Of a stretch of 64,000 nt of DNA, positions 37,452-46,362 are shown one piece after another. Both the position numbers and the translations under genes were made by a program. Within the stretch, counting starts at the first letter, position 1; each line of letters begins with the position of its first letter. Below the pieces are notes generated by a model. The model worked only from the letters and a program-made list of their open reading frames with translations. It had not been told where the DNA came from and made no database searches. The stretch comes from Spirosoma endbachense (GTDB taxonomy: Bacteria; Bacteroidota; Bacteroidia; Cytophagales; Spirosomataceae), in assembly GCF_010233585.1 (NCBI RefSeq), contig NZ_CP045997.1, forward strand, positions 4,555,332 to 4,619,331, written 5' to 3'.

Positions 37452-39197
37452 ATGAAAACTCGTTTAATCGTGTTGATTCTTGCCTCTTCCCTGCTGTGGG
37501 TGGGGTGTTCGGACTTCCTGGATACGGTTGATTTAACTGAAAAGACGAATGCGACGTTCCCCATAGCTGCTGCCGATTATGATCAGGCCATAGCTGCCGT
37601 TTATGCGTCACAACGGGATGCCTATTTCGATCAGATCAATAGTTTTATCGGCATTTCTTCCTACCTGGATGATGATTACATCGCCAATGGACGGGCCTTA
37701 TTCGATGATCCTATGATTCGGGGATTTGAGCGCTACCAGGTCCGGAATTTAGATCAGCTACTCACGCCCTGGCAAAATTATTACAAGGCAATTTATCGGG
37801 CTAATTTCGTCCTGGAGAGTCTGGATAAAAATAGTACGGCCCTGTCGGATGCGCAGAAAGCCAGCTATCGGGGTCAGGCATGCTATCTGAGAGCATCCAG
37901 TTATTTTGATTTATGCCGGTTGTTTGGCGGGGTTCCCTTAAAAACGAATACCGTATCGAGTAACCCCACCAGGGCTACTGTCGACTCCTGTTTTGCCCGA
38001 ATCGCCAGCGATTTAAAAAAAGCAGCTGAGTTACTCCCCGCGAAATCATTTCAAAATGTAAACAAATCAAATGAGCTGTTCAATGCCAATAAATATGCAG
38101 CAGAGGCCATGATGGCCAGGGTTTTTCTTTTCTATACGGGAGTCTATGGAAAACCTGAACTGCCACTGGCCGAAGGAGGCTCTGTTTCCAAATCGAACGT
38201 ATTGGACTACCTGCATGACGTGATAAACACCAGCGGCTATGGTTTAGTCGATGATTTCCGCAACCTGTGGCTGTATTCCTTTGCGAATGTTGATTACAAA
38301 TACGCCAAAACAAATAACCTCAGCTGGATAGGCGAAAAAGGCAATAATAACGAATGCCTGTACATGATCTCATTCTCCGGATTAGGCACTAACAACCAAT
38401 GGGACCGCTTCCAAAATAGCGTCAGTTGTTCAGTTCCGGGCATTACTCCCTTTGGAGCGGGCAGTGGAATGAGTGCCGTTAATCCTAAAGTGTATGAAGA
38501 ATGGGATGATGCTGACCTGAGAAAAACCGGTTCAATCTGGAATGTAAAAGATGCGGCCACGGAGGGAATTGAGTTTAGCAGCACACCCGCCCCGAATAGC
38601 GGGAAGTTTTACTTTAATTCCCAGAGTAACGTTGAGGAAACGGGCTACTTTCAAAAAAAATACTGCCATATCTACGTAAATGTGGGCGGAAAGCGCACGG
38701 CGGCAAACACCGTTCTCAATGGAACGGCCACAAAAAACAATACAAATGATGCGACCGTTGGTCAATACATCATCCGCTTTTCGGATGTATTGCTAATGGC
38801 AGCCGAATTAGGGAGCCCCAATGCACAACTCTATTTCGACAAAGTGCGCTCACGGGCTTATCTCAAGAATTCAGGCAATACACCAATTGCCGATAAACCA
38901 TTTTACAAACCGGCTACGCTGGCCAATATTCAGGATGAGCGAAGACATGAGTTTGCTTTTGAGGGTATTCGCTGGTATGACCTGCTCCGATGGAAAATCG
39001 TCGACCAGCAAATTGCGAAGTACAAAACCGATGTACCCGTTTACAAATTCGGAGTCCTCGAGAAAATAACCATTCGCTACCGCCCCGAAACAAAAGGACT
39101 ACTTCCCATTCCGCAAAGCCAGATAAATCTGAGCAATGGCGTACTAAAGCAAAATGAAGGCTGGGGTAGTAATGAAGGCATTTATTCCGGTATTTAA
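37452..39197 (+). CDS. SusD/RagB family lipoprotein (locus 2)
   Basis: 581 aa, about 100 residues longer than the locus 1 SusD, with the extra length in the middle. Lipobox LLWVGC (Cys about 19). SusD marks: CYLRASSYFDLCRLFGGVPL (about 143-162) and ERRHEFAFEGIRWYDLLRW (about 497-515), and the C-terminal LLPIPQSQINLSNG. It forms the surface-binding lid of the SusC encoded just upstream. Confidence 0.94.
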   Translation: MKTRLIVLILASSLLWVGCSDFLDTVDLTEKTNATFPIAAADYDQAIAAVYASQRDAYFDQINSFIGISSYLDDDYIANGRALFDDPMIRGFERYQVRNLDQLLTPWQNYYKAIYRANFVLESLDKNSTALSDAQKASYRGQACYLRASSYFDLCRLFGGVPLKTNTVSSNPTRATVDSCFARIASDLKKAAELLPAKSFQNVNKSNELFNANKYAAEAMMARVFLFYTGVYGKPELPLAEGGSVSKSNVLDYLHDVINTSGYGLVDDFRNLWLYSFANVDYKYAKTNNLSWIGEKGNNNECLYMISFSGLGTNNQWDRFQNSVSCSVPGITPFGAGSGMSAVNPKVYEEWDDADLRKTGSIWNVKDAATEGIEFSSTPAPNSGKFYFNSQSNVEETGYFQKKYCHIYVNVGGKRTAANTVLNGTATKNNTNDATVGQYIIRFSDVLLMAAELGSPNAQLYFDKVRSRAYLKNSGNTPIADKPFYKPATLANIQDERRHEFAFEGIRWYDLLRWKIVDQQIAKYKTDVPVYKFGVLEKITIRYRPETKGLLPIPQSQINLSNGVLKQNEGWGSNEGIYSGI

Positions 39198-39261
39198 TCA
39201 AAACTCCACATCGGCTTATTTCTGGCAGAAAACAAAATACCCTTATTTAACCTCAATCATT

Positions 39262-40230
39262 ATGTCTAATCAATTCATCGGAACACCTAACTGGAAAACC
39301 CGCACAATCACTGTACTGGCTGCGATCCTCATTGTCAGTATCAGCGTTATTACATCAACCGCGCAGAGCAATGAGAAAGAACACAATCCTGCGCACATTA
39401 AACTGGCGCTGAACGCTTATTCATTCAACGACATGTTGACGGGCAATCGGCAAAAAGACAACAAACCTACAATGACATTACCCGAACTACTCGATTGGTG
39501 TGCTACGCAAAATATCGACGCAGTTGATTTAACCGGCTATTATTTCCCCGGCTACCCAGGCGTACCTACCGATGAGTATATCTATGAACTCAAGCGCAAA
39601 GCGTTTAAGCTGGGTATTGATATCAGTGGTACCGGCATTCGGAACAATTTTGCCTCACCCGATCCGGCCGTTAGGGCAGCCGATGTTAAACGGGCCAAAG
39701 AATGGATCATTGTCGCGTCAAAATTAGGTGCACCGGTACTTCGTTTATTTGCTGGCGAAATTCCGAAAGGGTACGAAAACAAATGGGATGAAGTGGCCGG
39801 ATGGATGATTGCCTGCTATAAGGAATGTGCAGAATTTGGTGCGCAACACGGTGTAATCATCGGTATACAAAACCACGGCGACATGCTTCAAACAGCCGAT
39901 CAGTGCATTAAAGTAGTGAAAGCCGTTAACTCCAAATGGGCGGGCATCATTCTCGATACAGGCAATTTCAAGGTAAAAGACCCCTATGTCGATATTGAAG
40001 CCGTAATACCTTACACCGTAAATTGGCAGGTTAAAGAAAGCGTATTTGGTATCGGCAGCGACATCACCACGGATGTTCCCCGGTTAATGAAAATACTAAA
40101 GAAAAGTGGCTACCGGGGCTATATACCGGTAGAGACACTTTTCGTGAAGAACAAACCCTACGACCCCTATGTGTTGGTACCGGCTTTACTGGGCGAACTA
40201 AAAGTGGCGATGGATGCTGAGTTTAAGTGA
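39262..40230 (+). CDS. Exported TIM-barrel sugar isomerase/epimerase
   Basis: 322 aa from the ATG at 39262. The frame also opens at 39154 inside the SusD gene, but the later start gives a good signal or anchor segment (residues 14-33, TITVLAAILIVSISVITSTA) and a 64-nt gap. The AP-endonuclease-2/xylose-isomerase-like TIM barrel is visible in IKLALNAYSFNDML, IDISGTGIRNNF, GIQNHGDM, ILDTGNFKVKDPY and YIPVETL, with the Asp/His/Glu set that binds metal in this fold. Export is notable: relatives in PUL-like loci act in the periplasm on oxidised (keto) sugars or polyols. Substrate unknown. Confidence 0.85.
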   Translation: MSNQFIGTPNWKTRTITVLAAILIVSISVITSTAQSNEKEHNPAHIKLALNAYSFNDMLTGNRQKDNKPTMTLPELLDWCATQNIDAVDLTGYYFPGYPGVPTDEYIYELKRKAFKLGIDISGTGIRNNFASPDPAVRAADVKRAKEWIIVASKLGAPVLRLFAGEIPKGYENKWDEVAGWMIACYKECAEFGAQHGVIIGIQNHGDMLQTADQCIKVVKAVNSKWAGIILDTGNFKVKDPYVDIEAVIPYTVNWQVKESVFGIGSDITTDVPRLMKILKKSGYRGYIPVETLFVKNKPYDPYVLVPALLGELKVAMDAEFK

Positions 40231-40249
40231 TTTTTGCACTTCAGGGTTT

Positions 40250-40292
40250 CCCACCGGGCAGTAGCCTATCGTCACTGTACCAGCCCGGTGGG
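40250..40292 (+). terminator. GC-rich hairpin after the isomerase gene
   Basis: Perfect 10-bp arms (40250-40259 and 40283-40292), extendable by two weaker pairs, with a 23-nt loop, 20 nt past the isomerase stop. There is no U-tract directly after it, so it may slow or protect the transcript rather than terminate it. Confidence 0.45.
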
Positions 40293-40314
40293 GATCATCC
40301 GCTTTTCTGTATTT

Positions 40315-40472
40315 ATGATCTCGCAAAAAAAATTGCGGTCGGGCTAATTGGATTTGGTCTGTCGGGTCGTTATTTCCATGCGCCATTCCTGTCGGTTCAT
40401 CCCGGATTCCATGTAAAAAAAGTGGTGAGCCGCCATCCCGACGACGTGGCAGCTTTCGCCCCCGCCCTCTAG
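40315..40472 (+). pseudogene. Frameshifted, truncated Gfo/Idh/MocA oxidoreductase remnant
   Basis: An ATG at 40315 opens MISQKK and runs into a tract of eight A (40325-40332). Shifting by one base there continues into IAVGLIGFGLSGRYFHAPF, the Rossmann glycine motif of Gfo/Idh/MocA dehydrogenases of the YdgJ type, and on to VVSRHPDDVAAFAPAL before a stop at 40470-40472. The remaining 300 or so residues of such an enzyme are missing before the MFS gene starts at 40636. The gene is therefore broken twice (lost A plus truncation). It probably once supplied an NAD(P)-dependent sugar dehydrogenase to this locus. Confidence 0.82.
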
Positions 40473-40635
40473 TCCGTTGCGTCGTCGGTCAATGCGTTAG
40501 TAAAGCCTTTCGCACGACAGCAAGTAGCCCCGCTTGACCTTGCCCATCAAAGCAGCACAGAAGGCATTAAACTACATACTGATCAATCAATTACCAATTG
40601 CCTGACAACCTGATTCATGATGAACGTCCATTTCG

Positions 40636-41910
40636 ATGCCTAAACTTCAAACCAATTACCGGTGGCAGATTACTTCTTTACTTTTCGCAGCGACAACCAT
40701 CAATTACCTGGATCGGCAGGTCATTAGTCTGTTAAAACCCACACTGGAGCGTGTTTTTATCTGGACAGAAACCGACTACAGTCATATTGTCATGGCTTTT
40801 CAGGGAGCGTATGCGCTGAGCTTTGTCACTTTCGGCTGGGGAATCGATCGAATTGGGTCAAAAATTGGCTATAGTATTTCCGTGTTCATCTGGAGTATAG
40901 CGGCAATGCTACATGCCATAGCCAGCAATGCCTTTAGCTTCGGAATTTTCAGGGCTCTGCTGGGTTTGGGGGAAGGCGGAAACTTCCCGGCATCCATCAA
41001 AGCCGTTACCGAATGGTTTCCGCAGAAAGAACGGGCCTTTGCCACCGGTATTTTCAACTCAGGAACAAACATCGGAGCAGTCGTGGCACCCTTGCTGGTT
41101 CCCTGGATACTGGGTCACTATGGCTGGCAGGCAGCTTTTCTGGTTACGGGTGCCATTGGGTTTATCTGGCTTATTTTCTGGTGGATCTATTACGAAAGCC
41201 CGGCCCGCCACAAAAAAATCTCCGCACAGGAGCTGGTCTACATTGGCGGCCTTTCTCAATCGAATACAGAATCGGCCGTCAACTGGCTCGATTTATTGAA
41301 ACGACGACAGACCTGGGCGTTTATTATGGGGAAGCTGCTCACCGACCCAGTCTGGTGGTTTTTTCTCTTCTGGTTACCGTCGTTTTTAGCTGCGACTTTC
41401 CACGTTGACCTCACCAGACCAAGTTTACCGCTAATAATCATTTACTCCTCGGCCACCATTGGCAGTGTAGGTGGCGGCTATATTACCGGCTATTTCCTGC
41501 AAAGAGGCTGGTCTGTAAACTGGTCAAGGAAGATTGCCATGTTTGTTTTTGCGCTATGCATTGTCCCGATCATGGTGATTCAATTTGCATCGTCTCTTTG
41601 GCAGGTCATAGGTTTGCTTAGTCTGGCCGTAGCGGCTCACCAGGCCTGGAGCGCCAATCTATTTACATTAGTGTCCGATCTGTTTCCCAAAAAAGCCGTC
41701 AGTTCAGTAGTGGGCATAGGTGGTATGGCCGGATCACTGGGGGGATTGCTGTTTCCGATACTTGTCGGCTCTTTACTGGATACCTATAAAGCATTGGGCA
41801 GTATCACAACTGGGTACAATATTCTGTTTGTTTTATGTGGCAGTGCTTATCTGGTAGCCCTGTTGTGTATTCATTTACTGGCTCCATCTCTGAAACAAAC
41901 AACTGCCTAA
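40636..41910 (+). CDS. MFS transporter, ACS (hexuronate-type) family
   Basis: 424 aa with 12 predicted membrane helices. The first helix carries TINYLDRQVISLLKP, the NYLDR mark of the anion:cation symporter group, and the 2-3 loop has GWGIDRIGSKIGY. Later marks are GLGEGGNFPASIKAVTEWFP (helix 4 region) and FNSGTNIGAVVAPLLVPW. Known relatives (ExuT, GarP-type) import hexuronates, galactonate and similar sugar acids with protons. In this locus it would take the product released in the periplasm across the inner membrane. Confidence 0.9.
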   Translation: MPKLQTNYRWQITSLLFAATTINYLDRQVISLLKPTLERVFIWTETDYSHIVMAFQGAYALSFVTFGWGIDRIGSKIGYSISVFIWSIAAMLHAIASNAFSFGIFRALLGLGEGGNFPASIKAVTEWFPQKERAFATGIFNSGTNIGAVVAPLLVPWILGHYGWQAAFLVTGAIGFIWLIFWWIYYESPARHKKISAQELVYIGGLSQSNTESAVNWLDLLKRRQTWAFIMGKLLTDPVWWFFLFWLPSFLAATFHVDLTRPSLPLIIIYSSATIGSVGGGYITGYFLQRGWSVNWSRKIAMFVFALCIVPIMVIQFASSLWQVIGLLSLAVAAHQAWSANLFTLVSDLFPKKAVSSVVGIGGMAGSLGGLLFPILVGSLLDTYKALGSITTGYNILFVLCGSAYLVALLCIHLLAPSLKQTTA

Positions 41911-41992
41911 AGCGGCTCCTGCTCCAATGACAGAAACATATATGCCCTGAATTTAAGTGTGTTAAGTTGCTTTAGCAAGAAAATACAACATC

Positions 41993-42042
41993 AAAATCGA
42001 TTGCCTGTTGGGATGGTGCTATCTCAACAGGCAATCGATTTT
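41993..42042 (+). terminator. Long perfect hairpin terminator of locus 2
   Basis: Perfect 18-bp arms (41993-42010 and 42025-42042), 14-nt loop, A-run before and T-run within the outer stem, so it could act on either strand. It lies 83 nt past the MFS stop and closes locus 2. Confidence 0.85.
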
Positions 42043-42171
42043 AAAGAAGAGGTCGGCTCGATTAAATGATTAACCGACGAGCTCGTCAACCAATTATAGG
42101 GTAATTTCCGCCAGCCCTGAACTCTATCCCTCCAGATATACACTCCTGATCTTCACCTTATTGGATAGCCG

Positions 42172-42179
42172 TACCTTTG
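42172..42179 (+). promoter_or_regulatory. Bacteroidota -10 motif for the small lipoprotein
   Basis: TACCTTTG, an exact TAnnTTTG match, 33 nt before the preferred ATG at 42212. No TTTG box was seen at the right distance upstream. Confidence 0.45.
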
Positions 42180-42211
42180 AATCATCAAACTAAACATAAA
42201 GGATGTCAGTC

Positions 42212-42406
42212 ATGAAAACGGCTCAATTAATTACCCTGCTCACCTTCTTCATCGCCCTTACCCTTAGCGCATGCAGCAAAAAATCGGATGATGCCTTGCT
42301 TACTCAAACACAAACTACAGTAGCCTCTTCACATTCAGCTTCGCCTACAGCCACAGCGCCTATTCAGTCAACGATTAGACCACAGTGGGCTTCCAGTGCA
42401 GACTGA
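42212..42406 (+). CDS. Small Ser/Thr-rich lipoprotein
   Basis: 64 aa from the ATG at 42212; another ATG lies three codons earlier. Signal peptide with lipobox LTLSAC (Cys near 21) followed by KKSDD, then a Ser/Thr/Ala/Pro-rich tail of about 40 residues with no fold. It has its own -10 motif and stands alone between the locus 2 terminator and the convergent FAD oxidoreductase gene. Function unknown. Confidence 0.6.
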   Translation: MKTAQLITLLTFFIALTLSACSKKSDDALLTQTQTTVASSHSASPTATAPIQSTIRPQWASSAD

Positions 42407-42486
42407 TAGCAGCGGTTAAATTATAGCACAACTCCTTAACTAATTCAGGTTTTGGTCGTAAAATCCGGCTGGATTTATTAACAAAA

Positions 42487-44487
42487 TCAGAATGCCGGTA
42501 CGAATAATACCGCATCGGCCACTACCGGCCCATCTACCTGCTTCGCGGCTATTTCGACCGATGAAGCCTGACCTTTGGGCAATTCATAGTCGCCCAGCGC
42601 AACCCATTCGCCAGATGTCTGTCCGACGACAACAATATCCGCTGTTTTGATCGGAATGGACTTACTACTTTTTCCGTCTGAAACGGTAATCCCCAATTCG
42701 GAAGCACTTTTGGCTAACCGCGGAAAGTAGGCATAAACGCGGTATTTACCCGCTTTTATGATGTCGGGCGTAAACCGTACAGTTGCCGTTTCTCCACCCT
42801 GACCTTCATAAATCAGATAGGATGGGCCATACCCGCCTTTACTCTTGGTCTCAACACGCCACGGACCAGTAATTGTGGTCATCTTTTGGCTATCATTGTC
42901 AACCAGAATTTCGGGAGTACTGCCATCGGCCAGTGGATTGGCTTTCAGTTCCTGTTGTAGTTTGGCAATATTCACTTTCTGCACACTGGTTTTTGCGTCG
43001 ATCGCCATGGCTGCTGCCAACGCCGTCGATTGACCCAATACCATGAAAACAGGCTCCATCCGAATAGAACCGTATGCAATGTGCGAAGCCGACAGACAAA
43101 CCGGCACCAGCAGATTCTGGCATTCGTTTTCTTTTGGGATCAGGGCCCGGTACGCGATGGGATAAGGCCCAAAACCACCGACCTCCACATTACCCTCATT
43201 CTTAGCCATTTTCTTACCGTCTTTTTCAATGACGATGCGCTGGATGTTATGCGAATCCATTGTGTAAGCTGCCATACCGACACCGTCCGTTACTACTTCT
43301 TTACCCTGGCAATTCGCCTGCGTCATGACATACGCTCCTACCATCCGGCGCGCTTCACGAATATAAAGTTGAGGTGACCAGTTGCCCGTATCGGTGTACT
43401 CATCTTTCGGATAACCCCACTTCAGCATCTGGTCCCGAAGTTCCTGAGGCACGCGAGAATCATGGCCGAAAAAATAAAGTAACCCTTTGGTATACAGCTC
43501 GTGGTCACGGATAATCTGTTCCCGTTTTTGGTAGCTTCCGTCCGGATAGCCGTAATTCATCCCGATCATATCCGTCGAAAAACCGTTTCGATTGTTGATA
43601 TCGGTTTTCTTGTTCGGCATTCCACTCCAGATAAAATAATCGTTGAGCGACCGCTTCTGGGGTTGAGCGGCAATCAGCCGTACCAGCAATTCGTATTTTG
43701 TTGAATCATACCCGGCAGGACGTGTAATAGTCACCTGATTGGCCGGATCAGACGAAAGACAAATACGGTAATTATAGGCTTGCGCTTTGCTGTCACCCGT
43801 TCCATTGGGTTCCAGTTTCGCCGGACTGACGCCCCAGACTAAGCCAGAGTTTGGATCTCCGGGTGTTTTGTAAGGATCAATTCCATCGGGCAGTTGGTGG
43901 CCGGTCATCAACTGAACACCACTGATGGTTTCATTGTATTTTGAATTATCCTCCCGCCCAACGGTATAGGAAACACCGGCCTTTGCCATCAGATCCCCTT
44001 CATAGGAGCAATCAATAAACATCTTAGCCCGTATGGTTCGTTTGGCCGATGGTTTATCCGAATTTTCCAGAACAATTTCCTGAATCTGCCCGCTGCTTTT
44101 CTTAACACTCGAAAGCCGATGCGACAGTAATATGTCGATCTGCCCGCGCTTGATGTATTCACTGAATAAATTTTCGGCAACATGAGGTTCAAAAATCCAC
44201 TGCTCAAACTTGCCGTAATGTTGTCCGATGCGCCGGTAATAATCGCGGGCCACACCAGTGATCGCGTATTTATTGCCAATATCCGTCAGTCCCAACCCGC
44301 CGGAGGTCATACCCCCCAGATGCTTGCCCGGCTCGATTAGGATCACGGTTTTACCGGCTTTTCTGGCGGTATAAGCGGCAATGACCCCACCTGACGTGCC
44401 ACCATATACGCAGATATCGACCTGTTGCTGGGCAATGGCGGAGTATGTGAGCAATAAACTGAGACAGATTGTAAGCGTGTAACGCAT
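42487..44487 (-). CDS. Exported FAD-dependent oxidoreductase with C-terminal golvesin-like domain (locus 3)
   Basis: 666 aa. Sec-type signal peptide (1-19, LLTYSAIAQ). Residues 22-520 are the FAD_oxidored (PF12831-like) fold: FAD Rossmann VYGGTSGGVIAAYTARKAGK (about 27-46), EPGKHLGGMTSGGLG, FIDCSYEGDLMAKAGV (about 160-175), YIREARRMVGAYVMTQ (about 385-400), SHNIQR, and a closing SASHIAYGSIRMEP. Residues 535-666 form a beta-rich domain like the golvesin/xanthan-lyase C-terminal module (GGETATVRFTPDIIKAGKYRVYAYF, SGEWVALGDYEL). Such proteins are sometimes annotated as xanthan lyase from this tail alone; the redox fold is the firm part. Last gene of locus 3, 84 nt after its paralogue. Confidence 0.88.
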   Translation of the reverse strand: MRYTLTICLSLLLTYSAIAQQQVDICVYGGTSGGVIAAYTARKAGKTVILIEPGKHLGGMTSGGLGLTDIGNKYAITGVARDYYRRIGQHYGKFEQWIFEPHVAENLFSEYIKRGQIDILLSHRLSSVKKSSGQIQEIVLENSDKPSAKRTIRAKMFIDCSYEGDLMAKAGVSYTVGREDNSKYNETISGVQLMTGHQLPDGIDPYKTPGDPNSGLVWGVSPAKLEPNGTGDSKAQAYNYRICLSSDPANQVTITRPAGYDSTKYELLVRLIAAQPQKRSLNDYFIWSGMPNKKTDINNRNGFSTDMIGMNYGYPDGSYQKREQIIRDHELYTKGLLYFFGHDSRVPQELRDQMLKWGYPKDEYTDTGNWSPQLYIREARRMVGAYVMTQANCQGKEVVTDGVGMAAYTMDSHNIQRIVIEKDGKKMAKNEGNVEVGGFGPYPIAYRALIPKENECQNLLVPVCLSASHIAYGSIRMEPVFMVLGQSTALAAAMAIDAKTSVQKVNIAKLQQELKANPLADGSTPEILVDNDSQKMTTITGPWRVETKSKGGYGPSYLIYEGQGGETATVRFTPDIIKAGKYRVYAYFPRLAKSASELGITVSDGKSSKSIPIKTADIVVVGQTSGEWVALGDYELPKGQASSVEIAAKQVDGPVVADAVLFVPAF

Positions 44488-44570
44488 AATATTGTGGTTT
44501 TGTGGTATGACTGGTTCGTAGCTATTCAGGCATATAACTGATTACGTTAGCTACAGAATGAACGCCTTGT

Positions 44571-46331
44571 TTATTTTCCCTTTAACGTTGCGAGCTGGTT
44601 TGCTTCAAAATTCGGGTCAGTGGTTGCCATGCCTTTACTATACACCAGAATTGCTTTTTGCTGAAGCAGGGCACTTTGTAATTCAGGAACCGCTAATTCA
44701 TGTACAGATTGCGATTTCTGCACACACAGAGCCGCTGCCGTTCCGGCAGCCTGACCCAGCGCCATCCAGCACGGTTCCATCCGAAGTGTCGAAAAACCGA
44801 TGTGGGTGGCCGAAGCGGGAACCGGAGCCAGCAGGTTCTCCAGTGGTGAGTCTGGCACAATCACCCGGAACGGTACGGTATAAACCGCCGACGGATAACT
44901 AATAAAGCCGTCCAGGTGAATTCGACCCGCTTCCCGTTTCCGAACAGCGTGCGAATCAAGGGCGTAGTGGCTGGCCGTTATACTGTCGGGGTGGAGCGGA
45001 GGTCGTTCACCCGGCCTGACGGGTTGTGCATCCTGCGCTTTGAAAATGTATTTGCCTTTCATCCGTCGACCCTCTCGAACGTAGAGTTGCCGGGGAAAAT
45101 GACCATTGTCGGTGTATTCGTCTTTGGCCCACCCCCACTCGGCGCATTCTTTCCGAAACCAGTCAGGCAGTTCAGAGTCGTTTTGCGCAAAGTAAAACAA
45201 GCCCTCCGTATAGTCCCTAAGCCGTTGGGCGAAGCGGTCCCGCCATTCCCAGCCCGACGTTGGATAAGGCCAGTTTTCTTCTGGCAAATCCGTCGAAATA
45301 AAAGCATGGTGTTGGTTATTGCCGTCATTCTTCCCGTTGGGCAGCTTAACCATATTCGTCAGCCAGGCAATACCTTTCGGCATGCCGGGCATGTCGGGAG
45401 GTGAACCAGCTTTTGCCCGTCGCTGATTTTCGACCTTCTGCGCGTCGGTCAGTTTCATCATGGCAACACCGGTATACGTTCCCGTTTTGACATCGTCGAT
45501 CAACGATACGTATTCCTCCCGATTGTAACGAGCCGGTTTCTGAATTTTCACCCGAATCGTCGGATCGTTCGTTACGCAAAGCCGGTAATTATACGATTGA
45601 ACGGCATTATCGCCCTGAAACGTCGAGCCCGGCCCTTCCGGTCCGGCCCAGTATTTATACACCCGCCCGGCTCCGACTTCATTGTAATCAGACTTACCCT
45701 CTCGGCCAAGAAAGAAGGGAACACCTGCGGCCGCAATCAAATCACCTTCGTAGGTGGCATCGATAAAAAAACGTCCCCGGTATGTTTCTGCCTTTTTCGT
45801 GTTTCGATCGGTTACCCGTATACCTTCAATCTTATTGTTCTGAATCGTTAGATTTTCGGGTTCAAAGTCGAATTGCCGCATGGTCAGAACGGTAGCGTTG
45901 GGGCTTTCCTTCAGAAAATCAGCGAAGATTCTGGCAGCTACCGACGGTTCGAAATGGTATCCATCCGAACAATCTTTCACCTGTTGTGAATCGGCACCAT
46001 ATTTCCCGACATAATGCGCCCTGATGCGCTGAACAAATTCAAGAAACAAGCCACCGGTGGCACCACGGGTTGCAATGTCGGTAGCACCAAGGCCATTGGC
46101 AGGCAAGCCACCAATGTGCGCTGTCCGCTCCAGAATCAACGATTTTTTGCCCAGTCGGGAAGCCGCTACTGCCGCCATAATCCCGCCGGGTGTTGCACCC
46201 ACGATGATCAGGTCGTAGTCGTTTTCTGCGAGCGGGATGGCATTGCCAGCGTGGAGTTCGGCGAGCCCAGCTGTGATGGCCAGACCGCTCAGGCCGGATA
46301 GTTTCAGAAAGTGCCGTCGGGTTGTGGGCAT
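44571..46331 (-). CDS. Tat-exported FAD-dependent oxidoreductase (locus 3)
   Basis: 586 aa. Twin-arginine signal (TTRRHFLKLSGLSG, residues 3-16) followed by a hydrophobic stretch. FAD_oxidored fold: IVGATPGGIMAAVAASRLGK (about 44-63), AHIGGLPANGLGATDI, FIDATYEGDLIAAAGV (about 190-205), DEYTDNGHFPRQLYVREGRRMKG and the closing SATHIGFSTLRMEP. No golvesin-like tail. The Tat signal suggests export with FAD already bound. It follows the SusD gene by 31 nt, so it belongs to locus 3 and probably oxidises or cleaves what SusC/SusD import. Substrate unknown. Confidence 0.89.
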   Translation of the reverse strand: MPTTRRHFLKLSGLSGLAITAGLAELHAGNAIPLAENDYDLIIVGATPGGIMAAVAASRLGKKSLILERTAHIGGLPANGLGATDIATRGATGGLFLEFVQRIRAHYVGKYGADSQQVKDCSDGYHFEPSVAARIFADFLKESPNATVLTMRQFDFEPENLTIQNNKIEGIRVTDRNTKKAETYRGRFFIDATYEGDLIAAAGVPFFLGREGKSDYNEVGAGRVYKYWAGPEGPGSTFQGDNAVQSYNYRLCVTNDPTIRVKIQKPARYNREEYVSLIDDVKTGTYTGVAMMKLTDAQKVENQRRAKAGSPPDMPGMPKGIAWLTNMVKLPNGKNDGNNQHHAFISTDLPEENWPYPTSGWEWRDRFAQRLRDYTEGLFYFAQNDSELPDWFRKECAEWGWAKDEYTDNGHFPRQLYVREGRRMKGKYIFKAQDAQPVRPGERPPLHPDSITASHYALDSHAVRKREAGRIHLDGFISYPSAVYTVPFRVIVPDSPLENLLAPVPASATHIGFSTLRMEPCWMALGQAAGTAAALCVQKSQSVHELAVPELQSALLQQKAILVYSKGMATTDPNFEANQLATLKGK

Positions 46332-46362
46332 TTTGCGTCAACGAGATTGAATGAAAAGCTTG

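Noticed and set aside
40325..40332. Programmed slippage at the A8 tract that would rescue the dehydrogenase
   Set aside because: Even with slippage the protein would end after about 50 residues, so rescue would give no functional enzyme.
42487..44487. Xanthan lyase as the product name
   Set aside because: Only the C-terminal golvesin-like module suggests it; the main 500 residues are an FAD-dependent oxidoreductase.
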